This document shows positions 43,878 to 53,088 of a DNA stretch of 64,000 bases, piece by piece. Source of the stretch: Sphaerisporangium sp040683095 (GTDB lineage: Bacteria > Actinomycetota > Actinomycetes > Streptosporangiales > Streptosporangiaceae); NCBI RefSeq assembly GCF_040683095.1, contig NZ_JBFBCI010000046.1, forward strand, positions 11,940-75,939, written 5' to 3'. A program made the position numbers and the translations under genes. The notes under the pieces are model-generated. The model saw only the letters and a list, made by a program, of their open reading frames with translations. It had not been told where the DNA came from and ran no database searches. Numbering within the stretch: position 1 is the stretch's first letter; each line of letters opens with the position of its first letter.

Positions 43878-45287
43878 TCAGGCCCCGGCGCCCCCGGCGT
43901 CGCGGACGGGGTGGACGGTCATCGGCAGACCGCCGCGCACCCGTAGCGACAGCATGGGCTCGGGGACCACCTTGTACCCCGGCACCTTGGCCAGGCGCAG
44001 GTCACGCGCGACCATGGCGATCACGAACGTGGCCTCCATCATGCCGAGGTGGTTGCCGACGCAGAACCGGGGCCCCGCGCCGAAGGGGATGTAGGCGTAC
44101 CGCGGCCGGCCACCCGGCCGGTCGGGGTCGAAGCGCTCCGGGTCGAAGACCTCGGGCCGGTCCCAGAAGGCGGGGTGCCGGTGCAGCGTGTAGGGGCTGA
44201 TCAGGACGTCGGCACCGGCCGGCACGTGGTAGCCGCCGACCTCGTCGTCACCCTGGGCCTCCCGGGGCAGCATCCACACCGGCGGGTAGAGGCGCATGAC
44301 CTCCTCCACCACCATCGCGGTGTACTTCAGCCGGTGCAGGTCCTCGTAGACCGGAAGCCGGTCGCCGAGCACCTCCACCGCCTCCGCGCGCAGCCGCTCG
44401 CGCACCTCGGGGTGGCCGTCCAGCAGGTGGAACGTCCACGACAGCGTGCTCGCCGTGGTCTCGTGCCCGGCCAGCAGCAGCGTGACCAGCTCGTCCCGCA
44501 TGCGCAGCCGTCCCACGCAGGGGTCGGCCTCCTCGCGGGTCGAGGCGATCAGCCGGGAGACGACGTCGTCCCCGAGCTCGCCCGACTTCAGCCGCTCGGC
44601 CTCCAGATGGTCGACGATGCGCTGGAGGTCGTTGCGGGCCCGGCGGAACCTGATCTGCTTGGGCAGCGGCACCCACATCGGCACCTTGCTCAGCGTCACC
44701 AGCTCGAACATCGCCTGGTCCTGCACGGCCTCGAAGTCCTGCCCGATCGAGGCGAACTCCCCGAGGTCGGCGTCGAGCAGCGTGCGGCCGAGCACGCCGA
44801 GGCTGAGCCACGTCATCTCCTGGACGACGTCGACCGGCCCCTCGGCCCCCTTGGCGCGGAGCCGTTCCACCAGGTCGGCCGCCTCCTTGGCGATGACCCC
44901 GGCCTGCTGGGAGATGCGCTTGTTCTGGAAGACCGGCTGGATCATCCTGCGCTGCTTGCGCCACAGCTCGCCCTCGCTGGTCAGCAGGCCGTCGCCGATG
45001 GCCCGGCGCGCCTGGACCAGGCCGACTCCCTTGTGGTAGTTCCCGCTGTTGTCCGCCAGGACGTGCTTGGCGTGGTCGGGATGGTTGAAGAAATAGAGGG
45101 TCTTCGGGCCGATGGACAGCTTCGCCGCGTCGCCGTACGTGGCGGCCTGCTCCATCAGCGCCAGCCGGTCCTTCGCCAGTTTCTTGAAAAGGCCGGGCCC
45201 GGCCCACAAAGGCGGGCCGGGCGGCACCCGGCGGCCGTCCGAAGACCGCCGCTCGGATGCCGTGGCCTTGGGTCCGGTCAGCGTCAC
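43878..45287 (-). CDS. Cytochrome P450 (possible enediyne E7 counterpart)
   Basis: The 469-residue P450 has the I-helix oxygen-binding motif LLAGHETTAST, the K-helix ExxR in VEEVMRLYPP, and the heme loop FGAGPRFCVGNHLG with thiolate Cys409. It resembles the CYP102/CYP4-like group of soluble bacterial P450s used on fatty or polyene substrates. Nine-membered enediyne clusters encode one conserved P450 (E7), thought to act on the polyene-derived core. It is the last gene of the enediyne operon; GTG 45287 overlaps the flavin reductase stop by 4 bp. Electron partners are not encoded here, so ferredoxin must come from elsewhere. Confidence 0.92.
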   Translation of the reverse strand: MTLTGPKATASERRSSDGRRVPPGPPLWAGPGLFKKLAKDRLALMEQAATYGDAAKLSIGPKTLYFFNHPDHAKHVLADNSGNYHKGVGLVQARRAIGDGLLTSEGELWRKQRRMIQPVFQNKRISQQAGVIAKEAADLVERLRAKGAEGPVDVVQEMTWLSLGVLGRTLLDADLGEFASIGQDFEAVQDQAMFELVTLSKVPMWVPLPKQIRFRRARNDLQRIVDHLEAERLKSGELGDDVVSRLIASTREEADPCVGRLRMRDELVTLLLAGHETTASTLSWTFHLLDGHPEVRERLRAEAVEVLGDRLPVYEDLHRLKYTAMVVEEVMRLYPPVWMLPREAQGDDEVGGYHVPAGADVLISPYTLHRHPAFWDRPEVFDPERFDPDRPGGRPRYAYIPFGAGPRFCVGNHLGMMEATFVIAMVARDLRLAKVPGYKVVPEPMLSLRVRGGLPMTVHPVRDAGGAGA

Positions 45288-45823
45288 GCCGGTACCTCGC
45301 TCCAATCGGGACTCAATTGGCGGAACTTGGCCTTGAACACCAGCAGCGCCTCCATGTCGGTCGGCTGGTGCAGGTTCAGGACCTCGCCGATGAAGATCGT
45401 GTGGTCCCCGCCGTCGTACGCCCGCCACATCGCGCACTCGAAGCTGGCGAGGGTGCCACTGAGCAGCGGGACGCCGCTCTGACGCCCGGGGTACCAGTCG
45501 ACGCGGTCGAACTGGGCGGCTCCAAGCGTCCGGTGGCGGTCCGCGAAGTGCAGGGCCTCCGCCTCCTGGTGCGAGGCGAGCACCGACACCCCGAAGTACC
45601 GCGACGCGCTGAGGTACTGGTGCATCAGCGCGCCGCGGTCGACGCAGACCAGCAGGAGCGGCGGATCGAGCGACACCGAGGTGAAGGAGTTGGCGGTCAT
45701 GGCGTGCGGGACGTCACCGCCGGTCGTCACCACCGTGACCCCGGTGGCGAACGCCCCGAACGCTCGCCGCAGTGTCTTCGCCTCGGTCGCCGGGCGGGTT
45801 GGCGCGGAGTTGTCGACGTTCAC
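45284..45823 (-). CDS. Flavin reductase (possible enediyne E6 counterpart)
   Basis: The 179-residue protein is a flavin reductase of the split-barrel FMN-binding family: FGAFATGVTVVTT, TANSFTSVSLDPPLLLVCVD and DHTIFIGEVL are characteristic. These enzymes use NAD(P)H to supply reduced flavin to a two-component monooxygenase. In C-1027 biosynthesis SgcE6 serves the SgcC hydroxylase. No obvious FADH2-dependent monooxygenase is encoded next to it here, so its partner is uncertain. It lies 30 bp after the thioesterase gene and overlaps the P450 gene. Confidence 0.88.
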   Translation of the reverse strand: MNVDNSAPTRPATEAKTLRRAFGAFATGVTVVTTGGDVPHAMTANSFTSVSLDPPLLLVCVDRGALMHQYLSASRYFGVSVLASHQEAEALHFADRHRTLGAAQFDRVDWYPGRQSGVPLLSGTLASFECAMWRAYDGGDHTIFIGEVLNLHQPTDMEALLVFKAKFRQLSPDWSEVPA

Positions 45824-45853
45824 GCTTTCCTCCTGCTCATCTAGAATCCGCGC

Positions 45854-46282
45854 CTAGGACGCGTACGGTTCGAGTGCCTTCGCCAGAGCGTCGGGCACCC
45901 TGGCCGGGACCGTCCGGGTGTTGGGCCCGCGCATGCACGCCACCCGCTGCCGGCCGCGGGCGACGAGCGTCTCGCCGTCGCCCCCGTCCAGGCGGACGTA
46001 GTCGAAGCTGAACTCGACCTGTGTCTGCGCGAGGTCCACCAGCCGCATCCGGATCGAAAGCTCGTCGAAGGCGGTGATCTCGGCGAAGAACTCGCAGTCG
46101 ACCTTCAGCGTGAACAGCTTCAGGTCGTCCTGCAGGTCCTTGAGCACCTCCGGCGCCCTCTGGTAGAGGAACAACTCGCGGCAGCGTCCCTGCCACCGCA
46201 GGTAGTTCACGTAGTACACGTTGCCGACGAGGTTGGTCTCCTCGAAGCCGACCGTGTGCTGGTACTCGAAGTACTTGCTCAT
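45854..46282 (-). CDS. Enediyne-specific hot-dog thioesterase (E10/TEBC type)
   Basis: The 142-residue protein is a single hot-dog domain of the enediyne thioesterase family (SgcE10, CalE7, DynE7). Diagnostic segments are HTVGFEETNLVGNVYYVNYL, RWQGRCRELFL and FSFDYVRLDG. The family acts on the polyene chain bound to the enediyne PKS ACP and releases the linear heptaene precursor. It starts at ATG 46282, 3 bp after the PKS stop, as in all enediyne cassettes. Pairing with PksE and Unb proteins makes the assignment secure. Confidence 0.95.
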   Translation of the reverse strand: MSKYFEYQHTVGFEETNLVGNVYYVNYLRWQGRCRELFLYQRAPEVLKDLQDDLKLFTLKVDCEFFAEITAFDELSIRMRLVDLAQTQVEFSFDYVRLDGGDGETLVARGRQRVACMRGPNTRTVPARVPDALAKALEPYAS

Positions 46283-46285
46283 GGC

Positions 46286-49200
46286 CTACGGCCTCCCTTC
46301 GGTGAGCACCGCGAGGGCCACCGGCTTCGCCGCGTCCCGCAGCGTCGTGACCAGCGTCGCGACGCGCACCCCGTTCGAGGCGAGCACCGCCCAGGCCTCC
46401 CCGCGCCCGGAGGCGAGGGTGAGCGGGGCGCCCTCGAGACCGGCGTCGCGCAGGCTCTGGACGGCGGCGAGCACGCGGGCCCCGGCCGTGTCGAGCTCCT
46501 CGCCCGTTTCGGCCGAGACCTGCTTGGCCAGCGGCAGGTGCTTGCCCAGCAGCTTCTTCCACTGGGTCGCCGTGTGGTGGGTGACCTCCGTCACGCCGGT
46601 TCCGGTCGTCCCGTCCGCGACGACGCAGAGCGTGAGCCCCGCCCCGTGCGCGGCCGACACCGCCGGGCCGCCGTCGGCGACCGGCTTGCCGCCGGGTCCG
46701 GCGGTCAGCGTGACCGGACGGCCGGCGGCGCGTCCCGCCGCGACCGCCGTGCGGGCCTCGCGGGTGGCGTCGTCGTCGGCGCCCTCCGCGTACGGCTCGA
46801 CGGCGACGGCCACGCGGGTGCCGACCAGGTCCTCCACCGTGCGCTCGACGTAGGAGCCGAGCAGCGGGGTGACCCACGGGCCGCGGCCGTCCTTTTTGCG
46901 GACGGCCTGCAGACGCAGACCCTCCCACCGCTCGACGACCTCACCGGCCGCGGTGCGGACGGCGATGTCGTATATATAGGTGTCGCCGTCGCGCAGCCGC
47001 TCGGTGGCGCAGTACCGCAGCTCACCGGCCGCGGCGAGAGCGGCCCCGCCCGCGTACACCCGCTCGATGCCGGTCGGCAGCAGGGTGGCGTCCGGGACGC
47101 AGACCTGGTTGCCGTGCATGAGCGCGTCGCGCATGCCCGGGTCGCCGAGCAGCAGCTCGCCGGGCAGGTAGCCGGCGAACCAGTCGGGCGCGGAGATCGC
47201 GGCGACGTCGGCGTCGACGTGGCGCGCGGCGGCCCGGTGGTAGCGGCGCAGGCGGTGAAAACGGCCGCCCTGGAACAGCGTGTCGCCGTACATCTCCGTG
47301 GGCGGGTCGAGCGGGACGACCGGCAGGCCCTCGCCGATCTGGACGGGCGGGCCGTCCGGCACCGGCTCGCCGGTGAACTTCACCTTCGCGCGGAAGTGGT
47401 CGACCTCGAAGCCGGTCTCCGCGCTGCGGATCGCGACCTCCACGGTGGCCTCGCCGTCGTCGCCGCTGTCGGTGACGACCGCGGCGACGCGGATCGTCGT
47501 GCTGCCCTCCGGCGGCACGATGATCGGACGGCTGAACTCCGCGCCCTCGATGACCGGCGCGGTCGTGCGGCCGGTGACCGCCTGGGCGGCCTGGGCCATC
47601 GCCTCCATGCCGAAGACGGCGGGGAACAGCAGGTTGCCGTCGAGCAGGTGGTCGGCGAGGTACAGGTCGGTGCCCGCGTTCATCTCCACCTCGGTGACGA
47701 GCTCGACACCGTGGTAGTGGACGAGGGGCTTGTCGACGAACCGCAGGAGCGGGAGCTCCGGCAGGTCGTAGCGCGCGGTGTCGATTCCCTGCGTGCGGCC
47801 GCTGATGACCACGGTGGCGGGCACGTCGGGGTCGGACACGAGCCGGCGCATGATCTCCACGCCCTGCTCGGGGGTGATGGCGGTGACGCCCATGCGGCCG
47901 AGCGAGTCGACCACCGAGAGCTTCTCGCCCATGCCGACCTCGGACCAGACCGACCACTCCATGCAGATCGCCCGGCAGCCGGGGTGCGTCTCGCCCACTT
48001 CGCGGGTGAGCTCGGCCATCCAGTCGTTCGCGGTGGAGTAGTGCGCCTCGCCCTGCAGGCCGGCCCGGCCGATGATGCTGCCGAACGACACCAGCAGGCG
48101 CAGCTTCCCGGGCTCGATCGCGTCGAGGACGTTGCGCAGGCCGTCGACCTTCGGGGCGAAGGTGCGGCGGAACGCGGCGGCGTCCAGGCCGGTGATCGCG
48201 GCCGGCTCGTTGCGGCCGGCGCCGTGCAGCACGGCGGTGACCGGCCCGAGCGCGGCCGACAGCTCGGCCACGGCGGCGGCGACCTTGGCGGCGTCGGTGA
48301 CGTCGGCGCGGGCGTACCGCACCGTCACGCCGGAGTCCGCCATCCGCTTCAGGTTGTCGGCCAGTTCCTTGTCGTCCTCCGGGGCCGAGCGGCCGAGGAC
48401 GGCCAGCTTGGCTCCGGTGTCGGTGGCCACGGCCAGGGCGCACTCGGCGGTGATGCCCTTGCCGCCGCCGGTGACCAGCAGCACGTCGCCCTCGCCCAGC
48501 GGGAGCTCGGTGCGGGCCGGACGGGTCGGCAGCGCGCGCAGCGTCGGCACCCGCCGCGCACCCTGGTCGTCGTAGAAGACCTCGGAGAACCGGGTCGTCG
48601 CGGCGACCTCGTCCACGATCCGGGCGACGGCTTCGGGGCCCGGGGGGATGTGGACGATGGTGGTGCGCAGGTGCGGCGCCTCGAGCTGCAGCGTCTTGGC
48701 CAGGCCCGCCGCGCCGGCGCCGTGCTGGACGGCGACGAAGCGCGTGCCCGGAGCGGCGGCGACGGCCGCCTGCGCGGCGCGCAGCGCCTGCTCCAGGTGG
48801 GCCTCGGCGCACTCCTCGGGAAGGACGACCAGCAGGCCGGAGCCCACCTTGCCCTTCTCCAGGGCGTCGCGCAGCGGCGCGGCCAGCGGGGAGTCCCCCG
48901 GCGCGTAGAGCTGCCACGGGCCGTTCTCCTGGGGAGAAGCGCGCGCGGGCAGCGGCAGCTCGTCCAGGTCGACCGCGAACGGCCGCGACCACGGGGCCGC
49001 GCCGACGACGATCGCCGGGCCGGCGGGCGCGGCGGTCTTGGCGCTCTGCGCCAGCTCGTCCAGCGCCTCCGACAGCTCGCGCAGGCTCGCCGTGGCGAGG
49101 TTGGTCGGCGCGTGCGAGGCGGGGACGCCGAGCTTCTGGCTGGCCTGGTCGATGATGTGCATGACCGTGACCGAGCTGAGGTGCAGCTCGTCCAGCGGGC

Positions 49201-52096
49201 GCGCGTCCTCGCCGACCATCTCGATGGGGAGCTCGGCCCGCTCGGCCGCGAGGCGGCGCAGCAGGTCGATGCTCGATTCGGTGGCCTCGCCCGTCTCCCC
49301 GGTCTGCGTGACCGCCGGCGCGGCGGCCTCGGGCCGAACCGCGACGGCGTCCCGGCGGACGGTGCCGGTGATCTCGACCGTCGGCGCCTGCTCGACAGGG
49401 CTCTGGAAGAACGAGAACCGGGCGCCGACCTCCAGCGGCCGCAGCAGCCGCCCGTGGAACAGCTCCTCGTGCACGACGGGGACGCCGACGACGTACGCCG
49501 CGCCGGCCACGCGCAGCAGCCCGGTCAGCGACTCGTCGTCGGTGTCCAGCGGCACGGCCGGAACCTCGGTCACCGACGCCGCGAGCCCGCTGAGCACCCG
49601 GCCGGGGCCGACCTCGACGAACAGGTCGATGTCCTTGGCCGCGCGCTCGACCGCCTGCGTGAACAGCACCGGGTCGGTGATCTGCGCGCGCAGCAGCGCC
49701 GGGATGTCGGTGCCGGACGGCAGCGTCTCCCCGGTGACCGTGGAGACGACCTGCCGCTCGACGGCGCCGAACTCCTCGTGCTCCAGCGCGGCGCCGAGCT
49801 CGTCGGCGGCCGGGGCGACCAGCGGCGAGTGGAAGGCGTGGGACACCGCGAGGCGGGTCCACTTCAGGCCCGCGGCCGTGGCCTTGGCCCCGAACGCCTC
49901 GATCGCCTCAACGGTGCCGGCGACCACGGTCTGCTCGGGCCCGTTGTACCCGGCGATGACGACGGGCAGGTCGCCGAGCAGGTCGATGACCGCGTCCGGC
50001 GTCGCGCGGACGCCTGCCATGGTGCCCGTGGCGCTGCTGTGCTCGGTCATCGCCTTGCCCCGGACGGTGGCCACGCGCAGCAGGACGTCCTCGTCCATCG
50101 CACCGGCCCAGTGCAGGGCCGAGATCTCGCCGAGGCTGTGCCCGACGGCGACCTCGGCGTCCACGCCGATCAGGGACAGGGCGCGCAGGCCCGCCATCGA
50201 GCCGGTGACGATGCGCGGCTGGGCGACGGCCGTCGCCACCATGTCACCGGCGGTGGGCAGGTCCGCCTGGACGTAGATCTCCTCGACCTCGGGGAAGCGG
50301 CGGCGCAGCGCGCCCCCGCTCGTGCCGCGTCCGGAACCCTGGCCGGGGAACAGGAAGCCGACCCGGCCCGGGCCGTCGGCGTGGCCGAGGAACGCCCGGC
50401 CGTCCGGCGAGAACAGGCTGGTCTCGCCCGCGTCCAGCGCGTCGATCGCCCGCCGGAGCTGCCGCTCGGCGTCCTCCGGGGAGGTCGCGACGATGGCGGC
50501 GCGGAACGGCAGGTCGCGCAGCTCGCGCTGGAGCGTCGCGGCGAGGTCGCCCACCTGGCCGTAGGAGACCTGGGTGACGAAGTCGGCCAGCTCGGCGAGC
50601 CGGTCGCGCAGCGCCTGCGGCGTCGCGGCGTCCGCGAGCAGCAGCTCGGCGTCCTGCGCGGACGCGGCGAGCTGGCGGGTGCGCGTGGACAGCAGCCGCT
50701 TGCGCGGTCCGGTCTTCTCCAGCACGACGTGGGTGTTGATGCCGCCGAAGCCCATGGCCGTGATGCCGGCGCGCACGGGCGCGCCGGCGGGCCACGGCTC
50801 GGCCTTGCGCAGCGCGCGCAGGGTGGCCGAGTCGGAGGTGAGGATGTCGTGCGGGTCGACACAGCCGATGGTCGGCGGCAGCACCTGCTCGTGCACGGCC
50901 ATCGCGGCCTTGATGAGCCCGGCGACGCCGGCCGCCGCCTTGGCGTGACCGATCATGCCCTTGATCGAGGTGACGGCGGCGGGCTTGTCCGAGGCGCCGG
51001 CCTCCGCGCGCGCCTCGGACAGGGCGGTCAGCTCGGTCTTGTCGCCGACCGCCGTGCCGGTGCCGTGACCCTCGAACAGCTCGACGGTCTCGATGCCGAA
51101 CCCGGCGCGCTCATAGGCCCGCTTCAGCGCCAGCTTGTAGCCGCTGACCTCGGGCCGGGTGATGCCGCCCTTGCCGTCGGAGGAGATGCCGAAACCGGCG
51201 ATGGTCGCGTAGACGCGGTGGCGCGCCGCGAGGGCGTCCTCCTCGCGCATCAGCACGACCATGCCGCAGCCCTCGCCCGGCCAGAAGCCGTTGGAGTGCC
51301 GGTCGTACAGGCGGAACTCGCCCTTGGCCAGGGCGCCGGTCTTGGCGAACCCGATGATCTCGAACGGGTCGATGGACAGGTCGACGCCGCCCGCGATGGC
51401 GACGTCGATGTCGCCGTCGATCAGGCTCTTGCAGGCGTTGGTCACCGACAGCAGCGACGAGGAGCACGCGCCGTCGACGGTGTAGCCGCCGCCGTGCAGA
51501 TCGAAGTGGTTGCAGATGCGCCCGGCGATGGTGTTGGACAGGCCACCCGCCAGGGTGTCCTCGTCGACGGGCGGGAACGGGTTCTTGTAGGTGGCCTCGA
51601 GGTCGGCGAGGAACGTGGCGAGACGGTCGTCGTCCCAGCCCTGCTCCTTGAGGACCGCGCCCACCGTGCGGCGGACGTACGGCCAGCGCAGCCGCATGAC
51701 GTTGGCCCGGGTGAACTCGCCGGTGAGGGTGTTGCCCACCACCACGCCGGTGCGTTCCCGGTTCAGGCCTTCCGCCCCGGGGAATCCCGCGTCCGCCAGT
51801 GCCTGGCCCGCCATGTCGAGAGCGAGCCAGTGGGTCAGATCTGTGGAGCGGTACGTGCTGCCGGCGATCTTGTAGCGGACCCGGTCGAACTCGTAGCCCT
51901 CGATGACCGCCGCCGTGCGCGCGTAGAAGGTGTCCGGGGTCGCCGGATCGGGATCCCAGTAGTCTTCGAGACGCATGCGCACGTCGGGCAGTCTTCGAAA
52001 GGCGCGGCGACCGGCGAGAGCGTTCTCCCAGAGCTCTCTCGGCGACGTGGCGTCCGGATATCGGCACGCCATGCCAACGATCGCGATCCTGGTCAT
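46286..52096 (-). CDS. Enediyne iterative polyketide synthase PksE
   Basis: The 1,936-residue PKS has the domain order specific for enediynes: KS (1-460; Cys211 in VDGACSSSLL, His344 in FEGHGTGT, His384 in IGHAKAA), AT (about 580-860; FPGQGS, Ser654 in VGHSLGEIS), ACP (about 940-1015; Ser975 in LHLSSVTV), KR (about 1200-1420; VTGGGKGITAECA), DH (about 1450-1690; His in LADHLLDGNLLFP) and a C-terminal phosphopantetheinyl transferase-like domain (about 1700-1936). It builds a linear C15 polyene from malonyl-CoA using all its own domains. Its length is usual for the family. It overlaps unbU by 4 bp and is followed by the thioesterase gene. The start ATG context and active residues all look intact. 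Confidence 0.97.
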   Translation of the reverse strand: MTRIAIVGMACRYPDATSPRELWENALAGRRAFRRLPDVRMRLEDYWDPDPATPDTFYARTAAVIEGYEFDRVRYKIAGSTYRSTDLTHWLALDMAGQALADAGFPGAEGLNRERTGVVVGNTLTGEFTRANVMRLRWPYVRRTVGAVLKEQGWDDDRLATFLADLEATYKNPFPPVDEDTLAGGLSNTIAGRICNHFDLHGGGYTVDGACSSSLLSVTNACKSLIDGDIDVAIAGGVDLSIDPFEIIGFAKTGALAKGEFRLYDRHSNGFWPGEGCGMVVLMREEDALAARHRVYATIAGFGISSDGKGGITRPEVSGYKLALKRAYERAGFGIETVELFEGHGTGTAVGDKTELTALSEARAEAGASDKPAAVTSIKGMIGHAKAAAGVAGLIKAAMAVHEQVLPPTIGCVDPHDILTSDSATLRALRKAEPWPAGAPVRAGITAMGFGGINTHVVLEKTGPRKRLLSTRTRQLAASAQDAELLLADAATPQALRDRLAELADFVTQVSYGQVGDLAATLQRELRDLPFRAAIVATSPEDAERQLRRAIDALDAGETSLFSPDGRAFLGHADGPGRVGFLFPGQGSGRGTSGGALRRRFPEVEEIYVQADLPTAGDMVATAVAQPRIVTGSMAGLRALSLIGVDAEVAVGHSLGEISALHWAGAMDEDVLLRVATVRGKAMTEHSSATGTMAGVRATPDAVIDLLGDLPVVIAGYNGPEQTVVAGTVEAIEAFGAKATAAGLKWTRLAVSHAFHSPLVAPAADELGAALEHEEFGAVERQVVSTVTGETLPSGTDIPALLRAQITDPVLFTQAVERAAKDIDLFVEVGPGRVLSGLAASVTEVPAVPLDTDDESLTGLLRVAGAAYVVGVPVVHEELFHGRLLRPLEVGARFSFFQSPVEQAPTVEITGTVRRDAVAVRPEAAAPAVTQTGETGEATESSIDLLRRLAAERAELPIEMVGEDARPLDELHLSSVTVMHIIDQASQKLGVPASHAPTNLATASLRELSEALDELAQSAKTAAPAGPAIVVGAAPWSRPFAVDLDELPLPARASPQENGPWQLYAPGDSPLAAPLRDALEKGKVGSGLLVVLPEECAEAHLEQALRAAQAAVAAAPGTRFVAVQHGAGAAGLAKTLQLEAPHLRTTIVHIPPGPEAVARIVDEVAATTRFSEVFYDDQGARRVPTLRALPTRPARTELPLGEGDVLLVTGGGKGITAECALAVATDTGAKLAVLGRSAPEDDKELADNLKRMADSGVTVRYARADVTDAAKVAAAVAELSAALGPVTAVLHGAGRNEPAAITGLDAAAFRRTFAPKVDGLRNVLDAIEPGKLRLLVSFGSIIGRAGLQGEAHYSTANDWMAELTREVGETHPGCRAICMEWSVWSEVGMGEKLSVVDSLGRMGVTAITPEQGVEIMRRLVSDPDVPATVVISGRTQGIDTARYDLPELPLLRFVDKPLVHYHGVELVTEVEMNAGTDLYLADHLLDGNLLFPAVFGMEAMAQAAQAVTGRTTAPVIEGAEFSRPIIVPPEGSTTIRVAAVVTDSGDDGEATVEVAIRSAETGFEVDHFRAKVKFTGEPVPDGPPVQIGEGLPVVPLDPPTEMYGDTLFQGGRFHRLRRYHRAAARHVDADVAAISAPDWFAGYLPGELLLGDPGMRDALMHGNQVCVPDATLLPTGIERVYAGGAALAAAGELRYCATERLRDGDTYIYDIAVRTAAGEVVERWEGLRLQAVRKKDGRGPWVTPLLGSYVERTVEDLVGTRVAVAVEPYAEGADDDATREARTAVAAGRAAGRPVTLTAGPGGKPVADGGPAVSAAHGAGLTLCVVADGTTGTGVTEVTHHTATQWKKLLGKHLPLAKQVSAETGEELDTAGARVLAAVQSLRDAGLEGAPLTLASGRGEAWAVLASNGVRVATLVTTLRDAAKPVALAVLTEGRP

Positions 52097-53088
52097 ACGG
52101 TGGCAACCTCTTTACCGTTGGCCGAGGCCGTGTCGACGGACAGCGGCGGAAGCGGCGGCGGAGCCTGGGCCGCCTCGCGCTGCTCGCGAGCCTTGTTGAC
52201 GAAGTGGAGCGCCCAGAAGAACCCGCCGCGGATGGCGCAGACGCCGGCCGTGGCGAAGAAGAGCGCGTACGAGATGTGCACGGCCGTCAGCAGGCCGTAC
52301 AGGAGGGCAACGCCGCCGCCGAACACGACCTGCGAGGCCGGCTTGGACGGGCTCGTACCCGGGTCGGTGATCATGTAGTTGCTGAACAGGACGAACGCGA
52401 CACCGGTCATCATGGCGAGACCCGCCGAGATGGAGGTGCCGAAGAAGATTCCACGAAGGACGGCCTGGAGGGCGAAGACGCCGATCCAGCTCATGATCAG
52501 CGGCATACGGCCGGTGAGCTTGCCGTTCAGCATCGTGCCGCCGATGATGATCAGGCCGGGGATCAGCCAGTCGGCCCACGTGTCGATGTTCTCCGTGAAG
52601 TGGTACGGCGGAGCGATGCTCGCCCAGGGGAACACCAGCAGGATGACGGCGATGCCGAAGTTCGACGGGTTCATGTAGTGCCGCATGCGGCCCTTCACCG
52701 GGGCCCGCAGCACCCACTTGGCGCCGACGGCCACGACCACGCCGAAGATCAGGACCCAGACCTGGTCGTTGACGTAGGTCAGCATGTTCATGGCAAGGCT
52801 GGTGATGTGCGCGGGGTACAGGAACTCGCGCAGGCCACGGATGCCGTTGCCCATGTAGCGCGGCGTGCGGCCCTCGACCCGCGCGCTGATGTACTCAAGC
52901 CCGATCTCGGTCGCGTAACCGACCCCGACGGCGAGGAAGGGCCAGGTCCACGGCTGCTCGAACCCGAGGATCGTGTAACCGACGATGTTGAAGACGGTGA
53001 TCGACATCGCGAAGTTGCGCAGGGCGATGACGACCTTGGGATCGTGACGCGGTGGCGCGGCGGGCTTCGTGTCTACCATTTCGATCAC
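52093..53088 (-). CDS. unbU: UnbU, enediyne membrane protein (E5 type)
   Basis: The 331-residue membrane protein has about eight predicted transmembrane segments (VFNIVGYTILGFEQPWTWPF, MNPSNFGIAVILLVFPWASI, IPGLIIIGGTMLNGKLTGR) and matches the UnbU/E5 family found in essentially all enediyne clusters. Its biochemical role is unknown; association with the core-forming PKS cassette is the main clue. GTG 53088 lies only 2 bp from the GGAG, so ATG 53079 is an alternative start. It overlaps unbV and the PKS gene by 4 bp each. Confidence 0.93.
   Translation of the reverse strand: MIEMVDTKPAAPPRHDPKVVIALRNFAMSITVFNIVGYTILGFEQPWTWPFLAVGVGYATEIGLEYISARVEGRTPRYMGNGIRGLREFLYPAHITSLAMNMLTYVNDQVWVLIFGVVVAVGAKWVLRAPVKGRMRHYMNPSNFGIAVILLVFPWASIAPPYHFTENIDTWADWLIPGLIIIGGTMLNGKLTGRMPLIMSWIGVFALQAVLRGIFFGTSISAGLAMMTGVAFVLFSNYMITDPGTSPSKPASQVVFGGGVALLYGLLTAVHISYALFFATAGVCAIRGGFFWALHFVNKAREQREAAQAPPPLPPLSVDTASANGKEVATV

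Noticed and set aside
43441..43946. Small plus-strand frames between the AraC and P450 genes
   Set aside because: No ribosome-binding sites or recognisable features; Arg/Pro/Ala-rich composition typical of non-coding high-GC DNA.
46256..52378. A 2,040-residue plus-strand open frame opposite the enediyne PKS
   Set aside because: It is antisense to a PKS with all catalytic motifs, has no recognisable domain and shows the Val/Gly/Arg-rich composition of a high-GC shadow frame.
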